Shown: positions 35,876 to 45,625, numbered from the stretch's first letter. The stretch: 57,345 bases of DNA from Clostridium homopropionicum DSM 5847 (GCF_001263795.1 NZ_LHUR01000029.1:1-57345), one strand, 5' to 3'. The notes: generated from the letters alone by a model not told the origin. Numbers and translations: made by a program.

Positions 35876-35951
35876 TGGTGGGCACAACAGGGCTCGAACC
35901 TGTGACCCTCTGCTTGTAAGGCAGATGCTCTCCCAGCTGAGCTATGCGCCC
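35876..35951 (-). tRNA. tRNA-Val (anticodon TAC), copy 1
   Basis: The same 76-nt tRNA-Val as at 35529, at an offset of 347 bp. Confidence 0.97.
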
Positions 35952-35961
35952 ATAAATTTAA

Positions 35962-36036
35962 TGGTGACTCCTAGGGGAATCGAACCCCTGTTACCACCGT
36001 GAAAGGGTGGTGTCTTGACCGCTTGACCAAGGAGCC
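35962..36036 (-). tRNA. tRNA-Glu (anticodon TTC), copy 1
   Basis: First gene of the tRNA operon, the same 75-nt tRNA-Glu as at 35615, at an offset of 347 bp. Promoter 55 bp upstream. Confidence 0.97.
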
Positions 36037-36090
36037 TTATTATATTCTGCCTTGCGTAAAGTGGCTATGCTTTCACACCCGACGAAGAAT

Positions 36091-36119
36091 ATAATACAAT
36101 AAATTTAATATAGTGTCAA
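36091..36119 (-). promoter_or_regulatory. Promoter of the eight-tRNA operon
   Basis: On the minus strand TTGACA (36119-36114), a 17-bp spacer and TATTAT (36096-36091), followed by a short GC-bearing leader before tRNA-Glu. Confidence 0.8.
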
Positions 36120-36205
36120 CACATTTTGTACATTTTTTTATTTTATTTAATCTATTTGAGAAATTTCGCACACTTATTTTGAAATTTATCTAGTATATAG
36201 ATAAT

Positions 36206-37023
36206 CTACTTATTATCGAAATCATATCCTATAGTTTCCATAATTATTAAGGCAGTATCTTCAATAGCTCTTTTAGTTACATCTATAACTTTGCATCCTA
36301 GTCTTCTCATAACCTTATCAGCAAATTCTAATTCTTCTAATATTCTTTCTCCATTGGCATACTCAATTTCCTTAAAGGCAGTCTTTATCTTTATCAATCT
36401 ATGTTTTCTTATTTCCATAAGCTGTATAGGATCTATAGTTAATCCTACGATTTTTTTCTGTCTATTTCAAACAAATCATCTGGCAAAGGTATTTCCGGCA
36501 TTAAAGGTATATTTAAGGCCTTAATTCCTTTATTAGCTAAATACATGCACAGTGGGGTTTTAGAAGTTCTCGAAAGACCTATCAGTACTACATCTGCATT
36601 TTTTAATCCATTATAGCTTTTGCTGTCATCGTATTGAATTGCAAACTCCATAGCTTCTATTCTTCTAAAATAGTCATCATCCATTTTCCAAACTGCTCCC
36701 GGTTTGTAATCCGGATGTTTTCCTATCATTCTAGAAATTGTACTTATGCATGGTCCTAGAATATTTATTATGTTAATTCCTCTTTGAATACATCTTTCAA
36801 CAAGAAATTCTCTAACATCCACTAATACAATGGTGCTTACAATTAAAATATTTTTAGGGTCTTTATCTTTTAAATTATTCATAAATTCTATAACGTCTTC
36901 GGTGCTTTTTATATATGGAACCCTTTGAACCTGAATATCTCCATTAAACTGGTTAGCAGAAGCTTTTGCTACAAGTCCTGCAGTTTCACCTATGGAATCT
37001 GATACAGCGTATATTATTAGCAT
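36206..37023 (-). pseudogene. ppsR: PpsR (PPDK regulatory kinase/phosphorylase), split by a frameshift at an A7 run
   Basis: PpsR (DUF299) phosphorylates and dephosphorylates pyruvate, phosphate dikinase or PEP synthase. The 192-codon frame from 37023 (SD GGGGGAG) covers the N-terminus IYAVSDSIGETAG and the P-loop GLSRTSKTP, and stops just after FEIDRKKS. The missing end, [11 protein letters not shown] followed by [15 protein letters not shown] to [12 protein letters not shown] (stop at 36206), is in the -1 frame. The switch point is a run of seven A on the minus strand (36457-36451), read AGA AAA AAA TCG, so a -1 slip on A AAA AAA restores a family-length protein of about 270 residues. Options are a real mutation, a base-call error or programmed slippage. 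Confidence 0.85.
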
Positions 37024-37199
37024 AATAATCTCCCCCTGTTTTTAGGCAAATTTAAAATACCTTATGATAAAATCATAAGTGTCTTTTATCCATATTACAA
37101 CATATTGTTTATTAAATATTTAATTTTTATGTGTTTTTATGTGGTAAAATAGAATGAAATAAAAATTTATCTTTATAAGTCAAAGGAGAGATTATTTTG

Positions 37200-38432
37200 A
37201 TGCATGAACTCATAGTAGTCGGTGGAGGAGCATCTGGCATTGCAGCAGCGATTACAGCTAAAAATCTTGGAATTGACGTGGCAATACTTGAGGGAAACAG
37301 TAGAATTGGCAAAAAACTTCTTACCACAGGTAATGGAAGATGTAATATTGCTAATGAATGTACTGATCATAGCAGATACCATAGTGAAACTCCTAATTTT
37401 TTTGAACCAATCCTAAATTCCTTTAATCTTTTAGAAACTAAGAACTTCTTCAATGAACTGGGATTGCCCTTAGTTACCTTAGAAGATGGTAAAATGTATC
37501 CTATGTCTCTTCAAGCTTCTTCAGTTGTTGACATTTTAAAAGCTTCTTTAGAGGAAAAGGAAATTCCCATTTATTTAGACACCAAAGTAACTGATATTAA
37601 AAAAGAAAAAAAAGGCTTTACTATATCATCTAATTCACCAGAAAAATATTTTTGTCATAAGCTTATAATATCCTGTGGAGGAAAATCTGCACCAAATACA
37701 GGTTCTGATGGCTCTGGATATTCTCTTGCAAAAAAACTCGGACATAGCATTGTAACTCCAATGCCTGCTCTAGTTCAGTTAAAATTAAATTATACAAAAC
37801 TAAAAGCCTTATCAGGAGTTAAATTTGAAGGTTCCTGTGATATTTTAACAGATGGAAAAACAGCTAAAAAAGAATCTGGAGAGATTTTATTTACGGATTA
37901 CGGAATATCCGGTCCCCCTATTCTTCAATTGAGCAGAATAGCTTCAAAGGCACTTTCAAAGGGATCAAAGGTAACTTTAAAAGTGGATATTATAAATAAC
38001 ATGAGCTTTCCAGAATTAAAACTCTTCTTAGAAAATCACTGGGGAACCTTTGGATACAGAAGTATCTACGATTCTTTTATTGGAATTATAAATAAAAAGC
38101 TTATTCCTATAATTTTAAAGGAAGCCTTCATTAATAACATACATAAATGCTGCTGGGAACTAAGCTGGAAAGAAAAAGAAGCTATTTATTCTCTTCTAAA
38201 AGAATGGGAATTTACTGTTATAGACACAAATGGATTTGCAAACTCTCAGGTAACCGCTGGCGGAGTAAACTCCTCAGAATTGGACCCCAATACTCTTCAG
38301 TCAAAGCTAATTCCTAATCTCTATTTTACTGGTGAAATAATAGATGTAGATGGTGATTGCGGCGGTTTTAATCTTCAATGGGCATGGTCCTCTGGAGTAA
38401 CAGCAGGAAAACATGCAGCTGAAAATAGATAA
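37200..38432 (+). CDS. HI0933/YhiN-family FAD-dependent oxidoreductase
   Basis: A 410-residue flavoprotein: the FAD dinucleotide motif VVGGGASGIAAAITAKNLG at the N-terminus, followed by the family signature GKKLLTTGNGRCNIAN, a middle insert domain, and the C-terminal TGEIIDVDGDCGGFNLQWAWSSGVTAG. The reaction is unknown; relatives are called NAD(P)/FAD-dependent oxidoreductases. The ATG at 37200 follows AAGGAGAG; the TTG at 37197 is rejected. A terminator follows. Confidence 0.92.
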   Translation: MHELIVVGGGASGIAAAITAKNLGIDVAILEGNSRIGKKLLTTGNGRCNIANECTDHSRYHSETPNFFEPILNSFNLLETKNFFNELGLPLVTLEDGKMYPMSLQASSVVDILKASLEEKEIPIYLDTKVTDIKKEKKGFTISSNSPEKYFCHKLIISCGGKSAPNTGSDGSGYSLAKKLGHSIVTPMPALVQLKLNYTKLKALSGVKFEGSCDILTDGKTAKKESGEILFTDYGISGPPILQLSRIASKALSKGSKVTLKVDIINNMSFPELKLFLENHWGTFGYRSIYDSFIGIINKKLIPIILKEAFINNIHKCCWELSWKEKEAIYSLLKEWEFTVIDTNGFANSQVTAGGVNSSELDPNTLQSKLIPNLYFTGEIIDVDGDCGGFNLQWAWSSGVTAGKHAAENR

Positions 38433-38447
38433 TGCAAAAAATAGATC

Positions 38448-38475
38448 AGAGATTAGCTTTAATCAGCTAATCTCT
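38448..38475 (+). terminator. Terminator after the HI0933-family gene
   Basis: Arms AGAGATTAGCT (38448-38458) and AGCTAATCTCT (38465-38475) with a 6-nt loop and a TTATT tail. It may also serve the convergent thioesterase gene. Confidence 0.75.
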
Positions 38476-38488
38476 TTATTACTTTCTA

Positions 38489-39241
38489 TCAGCATTTATT
38501 TTTTTGCCATACAGTTTCTCCCAAAGTAATTCCAACTTCATCCTGATTAACGATTTTATGAAGAAAAACTACCTTATCATCACTAAATACTGAATCAGTT
38601 TCTATTTTGATACTTTCTCCATATTTAGTTTCCTTTTTATATATAATTTTTATGTTCTTTAAAGTATAATTTAACACTATGTCTAATGGTACACTTTCAA
38701 TAAGCCATGCTGCATATTTTTCATTATTAACATGACCATTTGTGTCTATGTCACTATATCTTGTCTTAAACTCAACAACATTTTCTATTTTGGATAACTT
38801 TTTCATATCTTCAATTTTAATTATTTCATTATTTTCTCTTATTCCATATGCTTCTAACAAGTCTTCGATGACTCTTATAGGTTTTCTCTCCTTAATATCA
38901 ATCAAAAGCCATATAGAATTAGCCTTCGCTAGTACATTCCCCTCATAGTCCCTTATTTCAAACTTTCTGTAGGCGTAAAATTTATTGGCTCCACAGGGTT
39001 CTGTTCTCACTATTATTTTTTCACCATATGAAGGATATTTTTCTATATGTATGTCCCATTTATAAAGAATCCAAGCCATATTATTTTTTATCATATAATC
39101 TATTCCAATACCTAAGGTTTCACTTTGGTAGGTAGCTATATCATTAAAATAATCTATTAAGCTTGTCATAAGGGCTTTTTTTCTATAATCTACTTCATAA
39201 TAATGTATTTCATATTCTTTTTCTGTTATTTTTCTTACCAT
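38489..39241 (-). CDS. Acyl-ACP thioesterase (FatA-like)
   Basis: A 250-residue double-hotdog thioesterase that releases free fatty acids from acyl-ACP. The N-terminal half has the family pattern YEVDYRKKALMTSLIDYFNDIA and WILYKWDIHIEKYP. The C-terminal half has the catalytic region SDIDTNGHVNNEKYAAWLIE with the conserved Asn and His. It probably supplies exogenous-style fatty acids or adjusts lipid chain length in concert with the fab operon. AGAGG precedes the ATG. It is 13 bp downstream of the soluble chemoreceptor gene and likely cotranscribed. Confidence 0.9.
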   Translation of the reverse strand: MVRKITEKEYEIHYYEVDYRKKALMTSLIDYFNDIATYQSETLGIGIDYMIKNNMAWILYKWDIHIEKYPSYGEKIIVRTEPCGANKFYAYRKFEIRDYEGNVLAKANSIWLLIDIKERKPIRVIEDLLEAYGIRENNEIIKIEDMKKLSKIENVVEFKTRYSDIDTNGHVNNEKYAAWLIESVPLDIVLNYTLKNIKIIYKKETKYGESIKIETDSVFSDDKVVFLHKIVNQDEVGITLGETVWQKNKC

Positions 39242-39254
39242 TATTAATACCTCT

Positions 39255-40091
39255 TTAAAATTTAACTGCTATGTTTTCTAATACCTTTGCAGTTTGATTT
39301 ATTTCATTTATAGCTGCTGTAATTTCCTCTAAAGCAGCAGCCTGTTCTTGGAAATTTTCATTAACTTTGCCTACATCACCAGTAACAGTAGCTACAGATT
39401 TTTGAATTTCTTTTATTACGTTCTCAATTTTCTTTATAGATTGACTGCTTGAGCTTGATAACTTTCTTATCTCTTGAGCAACTACACTAAATCCTCTACC
39501 AGCATCTCCAGCTCTAGAAGCTTCTATAGCAGCATTTAGACCCAAAAGATTTGTTTGATTGGCTACATTCCTTATAAACTCCAGAACAGAATCTGTATCT
39601 CTAGTCCTATCATTGGTATGATTCATATTATTTAAAATGTTTTCACTTGATTTTCCCGATTCTTGAATACCAGCTGATATGTTGCTTATTGCAGAAGTAA
39701 TTTGATTTAAAGACTCAGACAAGTTCTTAGATAATTCAAATATCTCTTCTTGTTTCTTTAGACTTTTAGCAATTGCAATATTACCTACTATTTTGCCTTG
39801 ATCATCTGATATTGGGATAGCTATGGTTTTTATTGGAACTCCATAAACTTCCTTTGGAACAACAGCATTAATAACCTTCTTTTCATGAATTGCCCTATAA
39901 GACCCACTGCCTGGAGATAGCTTGTCTCCCGTTTTTCCCTTCATTGGAATGTTAGTATCATTAACAAGCTTTAAACAATATTCGGTATTATTGATTCCAA
40001 ATATTGTATCATCCTCTAAAATAATTTTTAATTGTGGAATAAGCTTATTAAATGCATCCATTGTTTCGTTTTGTTCAATAGCTGTAATCAT
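39255..40091 (-). CDS. Short soluble methyl-accepting chemotaxis protein
   Basis: A 278-residue chemoreceptor without membrane helices. Residues 1-115 resemble a small PAS/cache-like sensor ([57 protein letters not shown]). Residues about 120-278 are a shortened signalling coil with the tip [35 protein letters not shown]. The helices are much shorter than in normal receptors, so array packing should differ; a cytoplasmic input is expected. It starts with ATG after AGAGGTT. Confidence 0.9.
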   Translation of the reverse strand: MITAIEQNETMDAFNKLIPQLKIILEDDTIFGINNTEYCLKLVNDTNIPMKGKTGDKLSPGSGSYRAIHEKKVINAVVPKEVYGVPIKTIAIPISDDQGKIVGNIAIAKSLKKQEEIFELSKNLSESLNQITSAISNISAGIQESGKSSENILNNMNHTNDRTRDTDSVLEFIRNVANQTNLLGLNAAIEASRAGDAGRGFSVVAQEIRKLSSSSSQSIKKIENVIKEIQKSVATVTGDVGKVNENFQEQAAALEEITAAINEINQTAKVLENIAVKF

Positions 40092-40202
40092 ACAGAACCT
40101 CTAAACCCCCTATAAATTTATTTCCCTACTAATATTTATTATTCCACATAATAATTATATACTATTTATAAAAATAAACCTATATTTTATATAATTTTCT
40201 TT

Positions 40203-40427
40203 AATTAGGAATAGAAGAAAAATGCGATGCATTTTTAAAATTGACAATGCACAATGGACAATTGACAATGAAGGATGTTTTGCTAAGGCAAAACTAGATT
40301 TTATATTGCAGCAAAGCTGCAATTATTAAAATTGGTAATTAAGCTCTGCTTAATTACTTCCTTCATTGTCCATTGTCAATTTTCAATTGTCAATTTATAG
40401 GAATTTTACGTCGTAAAATTCCTAATT
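40203..40427. mobile_element. MITE-like palindromic element
   Basis: A 225-bp non-coding element bounded by the inverted 10-mers AATTAGGAAT (40203-40212) and ATTCCTAATT (40418-40427). Inside it a long inverted repeat pairs the TTGACAATG...CAATGGACAATTGACAATG tract on the left with CATTGTCCATTGTCAATTTTC on the right. Several local hairpins are also present (AAAAATGC/GCATTTTT, GTTTTGC/GCAAAAC, ATTGCAGC/GCTGCAAT, TAATTAAGC/GCTTAATTA, GGAATTTTACG/CGTAAAATTCC). No ORF or target-site duplication is clear. I infer a non-autonomous element or a clostridial intergenic repeat family. Confidence 0.6.
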
Positions 40428-40433
40428 TAAGAC

Positions 40434-40470
40434 AAAAAAATAAAACTGCCTCTATGTAACTGCAGTTTTA
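40434..40470 (-). terminator. Terminator after the DUF1858 gene
   Basis: On the minus strand, arms TAAAACTGC and GCAGTTTTA (40470-40462 and 40449-40441) are followed by a 7-T run (40440-40434). Confidence 0.85.
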
Positions 40471-40499
40471 TTTTTAACTTGATATTTAAAATATCAAGA

Positions 40500-40691
40500 T
40501 TATAGGTCTTTATTTAAAGCTTCTAATAACTTTTCAATATCCATTCCGTGAACCATAGCTGCTTCTGCTAAAGTTTCGCCTTGTGCTGAAGGACAGCCTA
40601 CGCATCCCATTCCAAAGCTCATAAGTATAGCTGGGCTACTTGGAAAATTTCTTACTATTTCACCAATAGTCATATCCTTAGTTATCTTCAT
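40500..40691 (-). CDS. DUF1858 redox-disulfide domain protein
   Basis: A 63-residue protein that is a single DUF1858 domain, with the redox motif GMGCVGCPSAQGETLAEAA, which has a CxxC pair (about Cys30 and Cys33). Members are linked to hybrid-cluster proteins and are thought to form a redox disulfide. The ATG at 40691 follows GAGGTG; the GTG at 40700 is part of that site. It is a single gene. Confidence 0.88.
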   Translation of the reverse strand: MKITKDMTIGEIVRNFPSSPAILMSFGMGCVGCPSAQGETLAEAAMVHGMDIEKLLEALNKDL

Positions 40692-40799
40692 AATTTTCAC
40701 CTCACTTTATTATCTGTTGATATTATACCATAATTGTCGGAATTAATAAAGAATATTCAATAATAGAGTTTATAATATTATTTACAAGAAACTTCTTAT

Positions 40800-43418
40800 C
40801 TAATCCTTCAAATTTATTTTTTCCAGTAAATAATATAGAATTTTTTTACGCTTAGTTATTACCTGTGCTTCACAATTCATGCCTATCTTTAGTTCTCCTT
40901 TTTCACCTTTGTAGCTATATAGAGGTCTATTTTCAATTTCAGATTCTACTAAATAATAACTTATTCCTGACTGCTGATCTACTCTAGAGTCTGTACCTAT
41001 TTTTGTAATTACACCACTTAGTTCACCATATTCTTTGTATGGTAGTGCTTCAAAGTGATATTTTACGCTATCTCCCAATTTAATACTTGCAATATCTTTA
41101 TTTGATAAGTATAGCTGAACCTTAAATTGAGAATTATCTTCTGGAACAATTGTTGCTATTTGTGTACCTGGTTGCAGCAACTCTGCTACATTTATTTCAT
41201 TAATTATATGGATAGTTCCATCAATAGGCGCTCGTACAACACAATCTTCTAAATTTAGGTTAGCTACTTTAAGATTTTTTTCTATTTCACTTACTTTTTC
41301 TTTATTCGCTTTAATATTCTCATCAAGCTGAACTATGTTATCTGTTTCATACTTTGACAAGGTTATATTAGAAAGTTCAAGTGCTAAAGCGTTCATTTCA
41401 GGATCATACTTATTTTTCTCTAAATTAAAATATAGATTCTCTAGACTTTTTTTGCTTTCGTCAATTTCTTTATTAATGTTTAAGTCTCCAGAATTTGTAT
41501 ACTTCTGCAGCTCAATTTCAGCGATTTCTAAAAGAAGTTGAGTACTTTTAATCTCTCTTTGAATATTAGTAATTACTGTATTCCTTTTATCTATTAACTT
41601 TTTTACTAAGCTTTCCCCCTGGTTTATTGCAGCGTCTAATTTTCTAATATTATTTTGATAATCTATAAATTTATAATAATATTCACTATTTTGAGCTGTA
41701 AAAAGGTTTGTGTTTTCATTTATTGATTTCTCTAAGTTTCTTAAATTATATATAGTATTTGATACATAGTTTATTTTACTGCTACTTGAATTAGATGTAG
41801 CTTGCAGCTGTCTAATTAAATCTTCATTATCTTTTACACTCTCATATAGATTTAAAAGATAATCGTTTTTATACTTTAAAACATCCGTTTGAGCATTTTG
41901 ATATGCATATAGCTTATTATTAACAACTACAATTGTATCTGAATTAGTAGAATAATTCTTATCTAATATTGCAGCATCTAATTTTTTCTGATATATATCC
42001 ACATTATATTTGTAATCTAAATATTGCTTAGCGTAAATTGAATCATTATTTCCAAATAGATTAGTATTTTGAATAGCACATTGCTTCAAAATATTTAAAT
42101 TGTCTAAATTTTCTTCTGCCTTCTGAATATCGTTTGCACTTGCACCAGCAGTATTATTTAAGACATTTAAAGCGGCTGTGGCCTCCTCTATACTTTTTTC
42201 AACACTTATTAAATATTGATTTTTATATTGTTCTAATTGTAATAGCGCTGATTGTACTGCATTATCTTTACTAGTAGCATTTGTTGAGCTATAGCTTGAT
42301 GTTGCATTATCAAATTCTCTCTTAGCTTGCTCTTCAACCTTTTTTAGTTTATCTAAATTGTATGAATAACTAACATACTGATTGTAATATTTGTCATTTT
42401 GCGTTGAAAAGAGATTATTATTCTCTTTAACAGATCTAATTAAAAGATTAAAATTTGCAATATTATCATTTGCAGTACTTATTTTTCTTGAAACCTCACC
42501 AGAGTTTATGCTTAATTCTGCAAGATTCGCTGAGTTTTCGTTTATAGTATTTTGAATATTTATCATGTATTGATTTTTATATTTTTCTAGTTCAAGCTTT
42601 GATAGCATTAAGGAAACATTAGCATCATCAAGTTCATTTTGAACATCCACAGCACTTTGCTTTTCTTTTTCCTTAACATTTTCTAAAGCTATTTTTCTCT
42701 GCTCAATATCATTCTGAATCTTTTGAATGGATATCTTATAATCATCGTAACGATTAGAAAATAAACTATCTTGTCCCAAAAATGTATTTACATTTTTATT
42801 TATTGCTTCCTTAAGTTTTGTAAGCTTATTAATACTTTCCTCAGCTTTATTTATTTGACTTTCTAAGTTTTTTGCATTTAAGGATTTTTCATTTTTGCTT
42901 TGTTTTAGTTGTAATTCAGTTTGCATAGATTCTAAGCTAATTTTTTTAGAATCTATTTCAAACTTTTTATATTTATAGTAAAATTCTTTTTCTTCCTGTA
43001 ACTCTAAATTAAATAGATTTTTTTTATCAAAAATACTTTGTTTAAATTTTTCTAAGTTTTTTAATTCTGTATTTAATTTTGAAAATTCAGTATCTAGTGT
43101 ATTTTTTTCAACATTTAGATTACCATAGTCAATAGTATAAAGAATATCCCCCTTAGATACCTTTTTTCCTTCTTCAAGATAACTTGCAGAAACATTTCCT
43201 CCCACTTTATTGACAATTGAACTAATCTTTTCATTAGGTCGTACACTTCCTTTAGATTTTACCACTATATCAATTTTGCCAAAGTATGACCAAATTATAG
43301 CAATGGATAGAATTGCAATTAATATATAAGCAAAAATACTTGTGAATCTATAAGGTCTTGCTTCAAGAATTTCTCTACTATCAGTAATATCCCCTAAATT
43401 TTGTACTATCTCTCTCAT
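40800..43418 (-). CDS. HlyD-type bacteriocin export adaptor with giant repeated coiled coil
   Basis: An 872-residue membrane-fusion-type protein, about twice the usual length. A single membrane helix lies at 27-46, then the first lipoyl half (KGSVRPNEKISSIVNKVGGNVSASYLEEGKKVSKGD). A huge coiled-coil hairpin follows (105-725), then the second lipoyl half (VVRAPIDGTIHIINEI) and a beta-barrel end. In the coil four repeats are visible, with the N(T/N)LF...Y..Y motif at 211, 335, 453 and 571 and YKNxY before each at 280, 398 and 516. The last three intervals are exactly 118 residues. It starts inside the upstream ABC gene (4-bp overlap) and probably forms the exit conduit. Confidence 0.9.
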   Translation of the reverse strand: MREIVQNLGDITDSREILEARPYRFTSIFAYILIAILSIAIIWSYFGKIDIVVKSKGSVRPNEKISSIVNKVGGNVSASYLEEGKKVSKGDILYTIDYGNLNVEKNTLDTEFSKLNTELKNLEKFKQSIFDKKNLFNLELQEEKEFYYKYKKFEIDSKKISLESMQTELQLKQSKNEKSLNAKNLESQINKAEESINKLTKLKEAINKNVNTFLGQDSLFSNRYDDYKISIQKIQNDIEQRKIALENVKEKEKQSAVDVQNELDDANVSLMLSKLELEKYKNQYMINIQNTINENSANLAELSINSGEVSRKISTANDNIANFNLLIRSVKENNNLFSTQNDKYYNQYVSYSYNLDKLKKVEEQAKREFDNATSSYSSTNATSKDNAVQSALLQLEQYKNQYLISVEKSIEEATAALNVLNNTAGASANDIQKAEENLDNLNILKQCAIQNTNLFGNNDSIYAKQYLDYKYNVDIYQKKLDAAILDKNYSTNSDTIVVVNNKLYAYQNAQTDVLKYKNDYLLNLYESVKDNEDLIRQLQATSNSSSSKINYVSNTIYNLRNLEKSINENTNLFTAQNSEYYYKFIDYQNNIRKLDAAINQGESLVKKLIDKRNTVITNIQREIKSTQLLLEIAEIELQKYTNSGDLNINKEIDESKKSLENLYFNLEKNKYDPEMNALALELSNITLSKYETDNIVQLDENIKANKEKVSEIEKNLKVANLNLEDCVVRAPIDGTIHIINEINVAELLQPGTQIATIVPEDNSQFKVQLYLSNKDIASIKLGDSVKYHFEALPYKEYGELSGVITKIGTDSRVDQQSGISYYLVESEIENRPLYSYKGEKGELKIGMNCEAQVITKRKKILYYLLEKINLKD

Positions 43419-45625
43419 GCTAAAATCACCTCTTTTGCACTTACTGCTTCATAGTTATCTGGAAGTTGATCTCTCCACAATTGAAAGTACCTGCCTTGCT
43501 CTTTCATCAAAGAGTTATGTGTACCATATTCTACTATTTTCCCTTTTTCCAAGACACATATTTTATCACATCTCATTATGGTACTAAGTCTATGAGCAAT
43601 AATTATAGTAGTAATATTTTTACTTAAATCATACATGGTTTTTTCTATTGCTTTCTCTGTTATAGAATCTAAGCTGCTTGTAGCTTCATCCATAATAAGT
43701 ATTTCAGGAGTTCTTAATATAGCTCTAGCAATGGCTAGCCTTTGTTTCTGACCACCTGAAAAATTAGAACCATTTTCCTCAACTAATGTATCATACCTTA
43801 GAGGAAGAGAATTTATAAAGTCATGAATTTTAGCTTTTTTACAGGCTTCGATTATTGCTTCTAACTCTAAAGAGGGATTCCCTAGCGAAAGATTTTCAGT
43901 TATAGTACCACTAAATAGAAATATATCTTGAGATATACATGCAATTTTATCTCTTAGAATTTCTATGTTTATATCCTTAACATTGTATCCGTTGATTAAA
44001 ACTTCACCCTTTTCACACTGATAATAGTTCATTAGTAGCTTGGATAAGGTTGTTTTACCTGAGCCACTTTCCCCTACAAGGGCTAGTTTTTCTCCGGGCG
44101 CTATTGAAAGACTAATATTCTCTAATATAAGCTGTCTAGTTCCATATCTAAAATCTACATTTTTAAATTCTATTTGTCCAACTAATGAAGAAGGCTTTAT
44201 CTTCTTGTCCTCATTTGGTGCTTTTTCAAGGCCTAAATCTAAAATTTCTCCTAGTCTGTCAGCTGCAACTATTGCCGTTTGCAGTTGAGTTTGAAGATTT
44301 ATTAAGTTTTCAATTGGATCTAAAAAATATGCTAATAAAGAGTTAAAGGCTAATAATTCACCTACAGATAGCCTTCCTTCCATGCATTCATAAGCTCCTA
44401 TCCAAAGTATTGCTATTCCGAATATTGATTTTACTGTCCCCTTTATGGAAGCTTGTACATTGTTTATAAGGCCGTTTTTAAAAACACTTTTTATAAGTTT
44501 AATAAATCTTTTTTCTGTTTCAAAATTTACTTCTCTTTCAGCATTGAAAGCTTTAATTGTCTCTATCCCATTTAAAGATTCCACTAAGTAAGAAGTAATT
44601 TTTGAATTATCTTCCATAGTCTCTCTATTTACATCTTTGATTGCTTTATTAAAAGAAAAAACTATAATTGCATATAATACCACTGGAATTAAAGTAATTC
44701 CAAATAATAAATGATTTTGTGTATATAAAATTACTGCTCCTGCTATTGCCATTAAAGTGTCTATCATGATACTTAAAGTGGCTCCTGAAATTGCTTCTCT
44801 TATTTTTGTAGCATCATTAAATCTAGATACTATTTCTCCAACCTTTCTAGTACCAAAAAAGTTCATAGGTAATCCGATAACATGTTCATAATATCCGAGC
44901 ATCAATGGGATATCTATCTTCTGAGCTAAGTACATAAGAAGTTGAGTCCTAAAGGCATTTAATAGTATTTTAAATATATTTAATGCAATAACACCAATTG
45001 AAAGAATATGTAGTGTTTTTTTTAAGCTATATTGCAAGATATCATCTACCAGTACTTTAAAATAAAAGGATCCTAAAATACCAAGCAAAGTAAAAATTAA
45101 AGAGGTAAAAAATATATTTATAAGTAAGCCTTTTTGAGGCTTTAGCAATCCTAAAAATCTAGAAAATAAGCCTTTTGTCTCATCTCCTTTTTTAAACTTA
45201 GCAGAAGGTACTAAAAGTATTAAAACCCCAGTCCATATTTTAAAGAAATCTTCTGGCTTATATTTAACTATTCCCTTCCCTGGATCTGCAATAAGTAATT
45301 CCTCTTTATTGATTCTATGTATAACCACATAATGTAACAAGTTTCCTTCCATTACAACATGAGCTATAGCAGGAAGTGGAAACTGTGAAAATATATCATC
45401 TGGCTTTGAAGCCTTCACTCCCTTTGCAGTAAAGCCTAAGCTCTCAGCTGCTTTAATAACTCCATAGGCACTTGTACCAAGTTTATCTGTACCTGCAACT
45501 TCTCTTATCTTAGATATTGGTATACTTAATCCATATTGCTTAGATATAGTTGCCAAGCATGCTGCTCCACAATCTTTGAGATCATGTTGCTTTATACATG
45601 TATACTTTTTAAATGGATTTTTCAT
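43415..45625 (-). CDS. Peptidase-containing ABC transporter (C39) for bacteriocin export
   Basis: A 736-residue PCAT exporter. Residues 1-130 are the C39 peptidase (QHDLKDCGAACLATI with catalytic Cys19; His in LHYVVIH; ADPGKG). The membrane domain covers about 150-440. The ATPase domain has Walker A GESGSGKTTLSKLL, signature FSGGQKQRLAIARAIL and Walker B ILIMDEATSSLDS. It would cut the double-glycine leaders of the precursors at 46339 and 46598 and export them with the adaptor encoded next. AGGAGG precedes the ATG. It is divergent from the precursor genes. Confidence 0.96.
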   Translation of the reverse strand: MKNPFKKYTCIKQHDLKDCGAACLATISKQYGLSIPISKIREVAGTDKLGTSAYGVIKAAESLGFTAKGVKASKPDDIFSQFPLPAIAHVVMEGNLLHYVVIHRINKEELLIADPGKGIVKYKPEDFFKIWTGVLILLVPSAKFKKGDETKGLFSRFLGLLKPQKGLLINIFFTSLIFTLLGILGSFYFKVLVDDILQYSLKKTLHILSIGVIALNIFKILLNAFRTQLLMYLAQKIDIPLMLGYYEHVIGLPMNFFGTRKVGEIVSRFNDATKIREAISGATLSIMIDTLMAIAGAVILYTQNHLLFGITLIPVVLYAIIVFSFNKAIKDVNRETMEDNSKITSYLVESLNGIETIKAFNAEREVNFETEKRFIKLIKSVFKNGLINNVQASIKGTVKSIFGIAILWIGAYECMEGRLSVGELLAFNSLLAYFLDPIENLINLQTQLQTAIVAADRLGEILDLGLEKAPNEDKKIKPSSLVGQIEFKNVDFRYGTRQLILENISLSIAPGEKLALVGESGSGKTTLSKLLMNYYQCEKGEVLINGYNVKDINIEILRDKIACISQDIFLFSGTITENLSLGNPSLELEAIIEACKKAKIHDFINSLPLRYDTLVEENGSNFSGGQKQRLAIARAILRTPEILIMDEATSSLDSITEKAIEKTMYDLSKNITTIIIAHRLSTIMRCDKICVLEKGKIVEYGTHNSLMKEQGRYFQLWRDQLPDNYEAVSAKEVILA

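Larger units (their letters stand above)
40092..40499. other. Gene-free region with MITE-like element
   Basis: About 400 bp without a gene. The left 110 bp is AT-rich upstream sequence of the chemoreceptor gene; 40203-40427 is the palindromic element; 40441-40470 is a terminator of the next gene. Confidence 0.7.
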
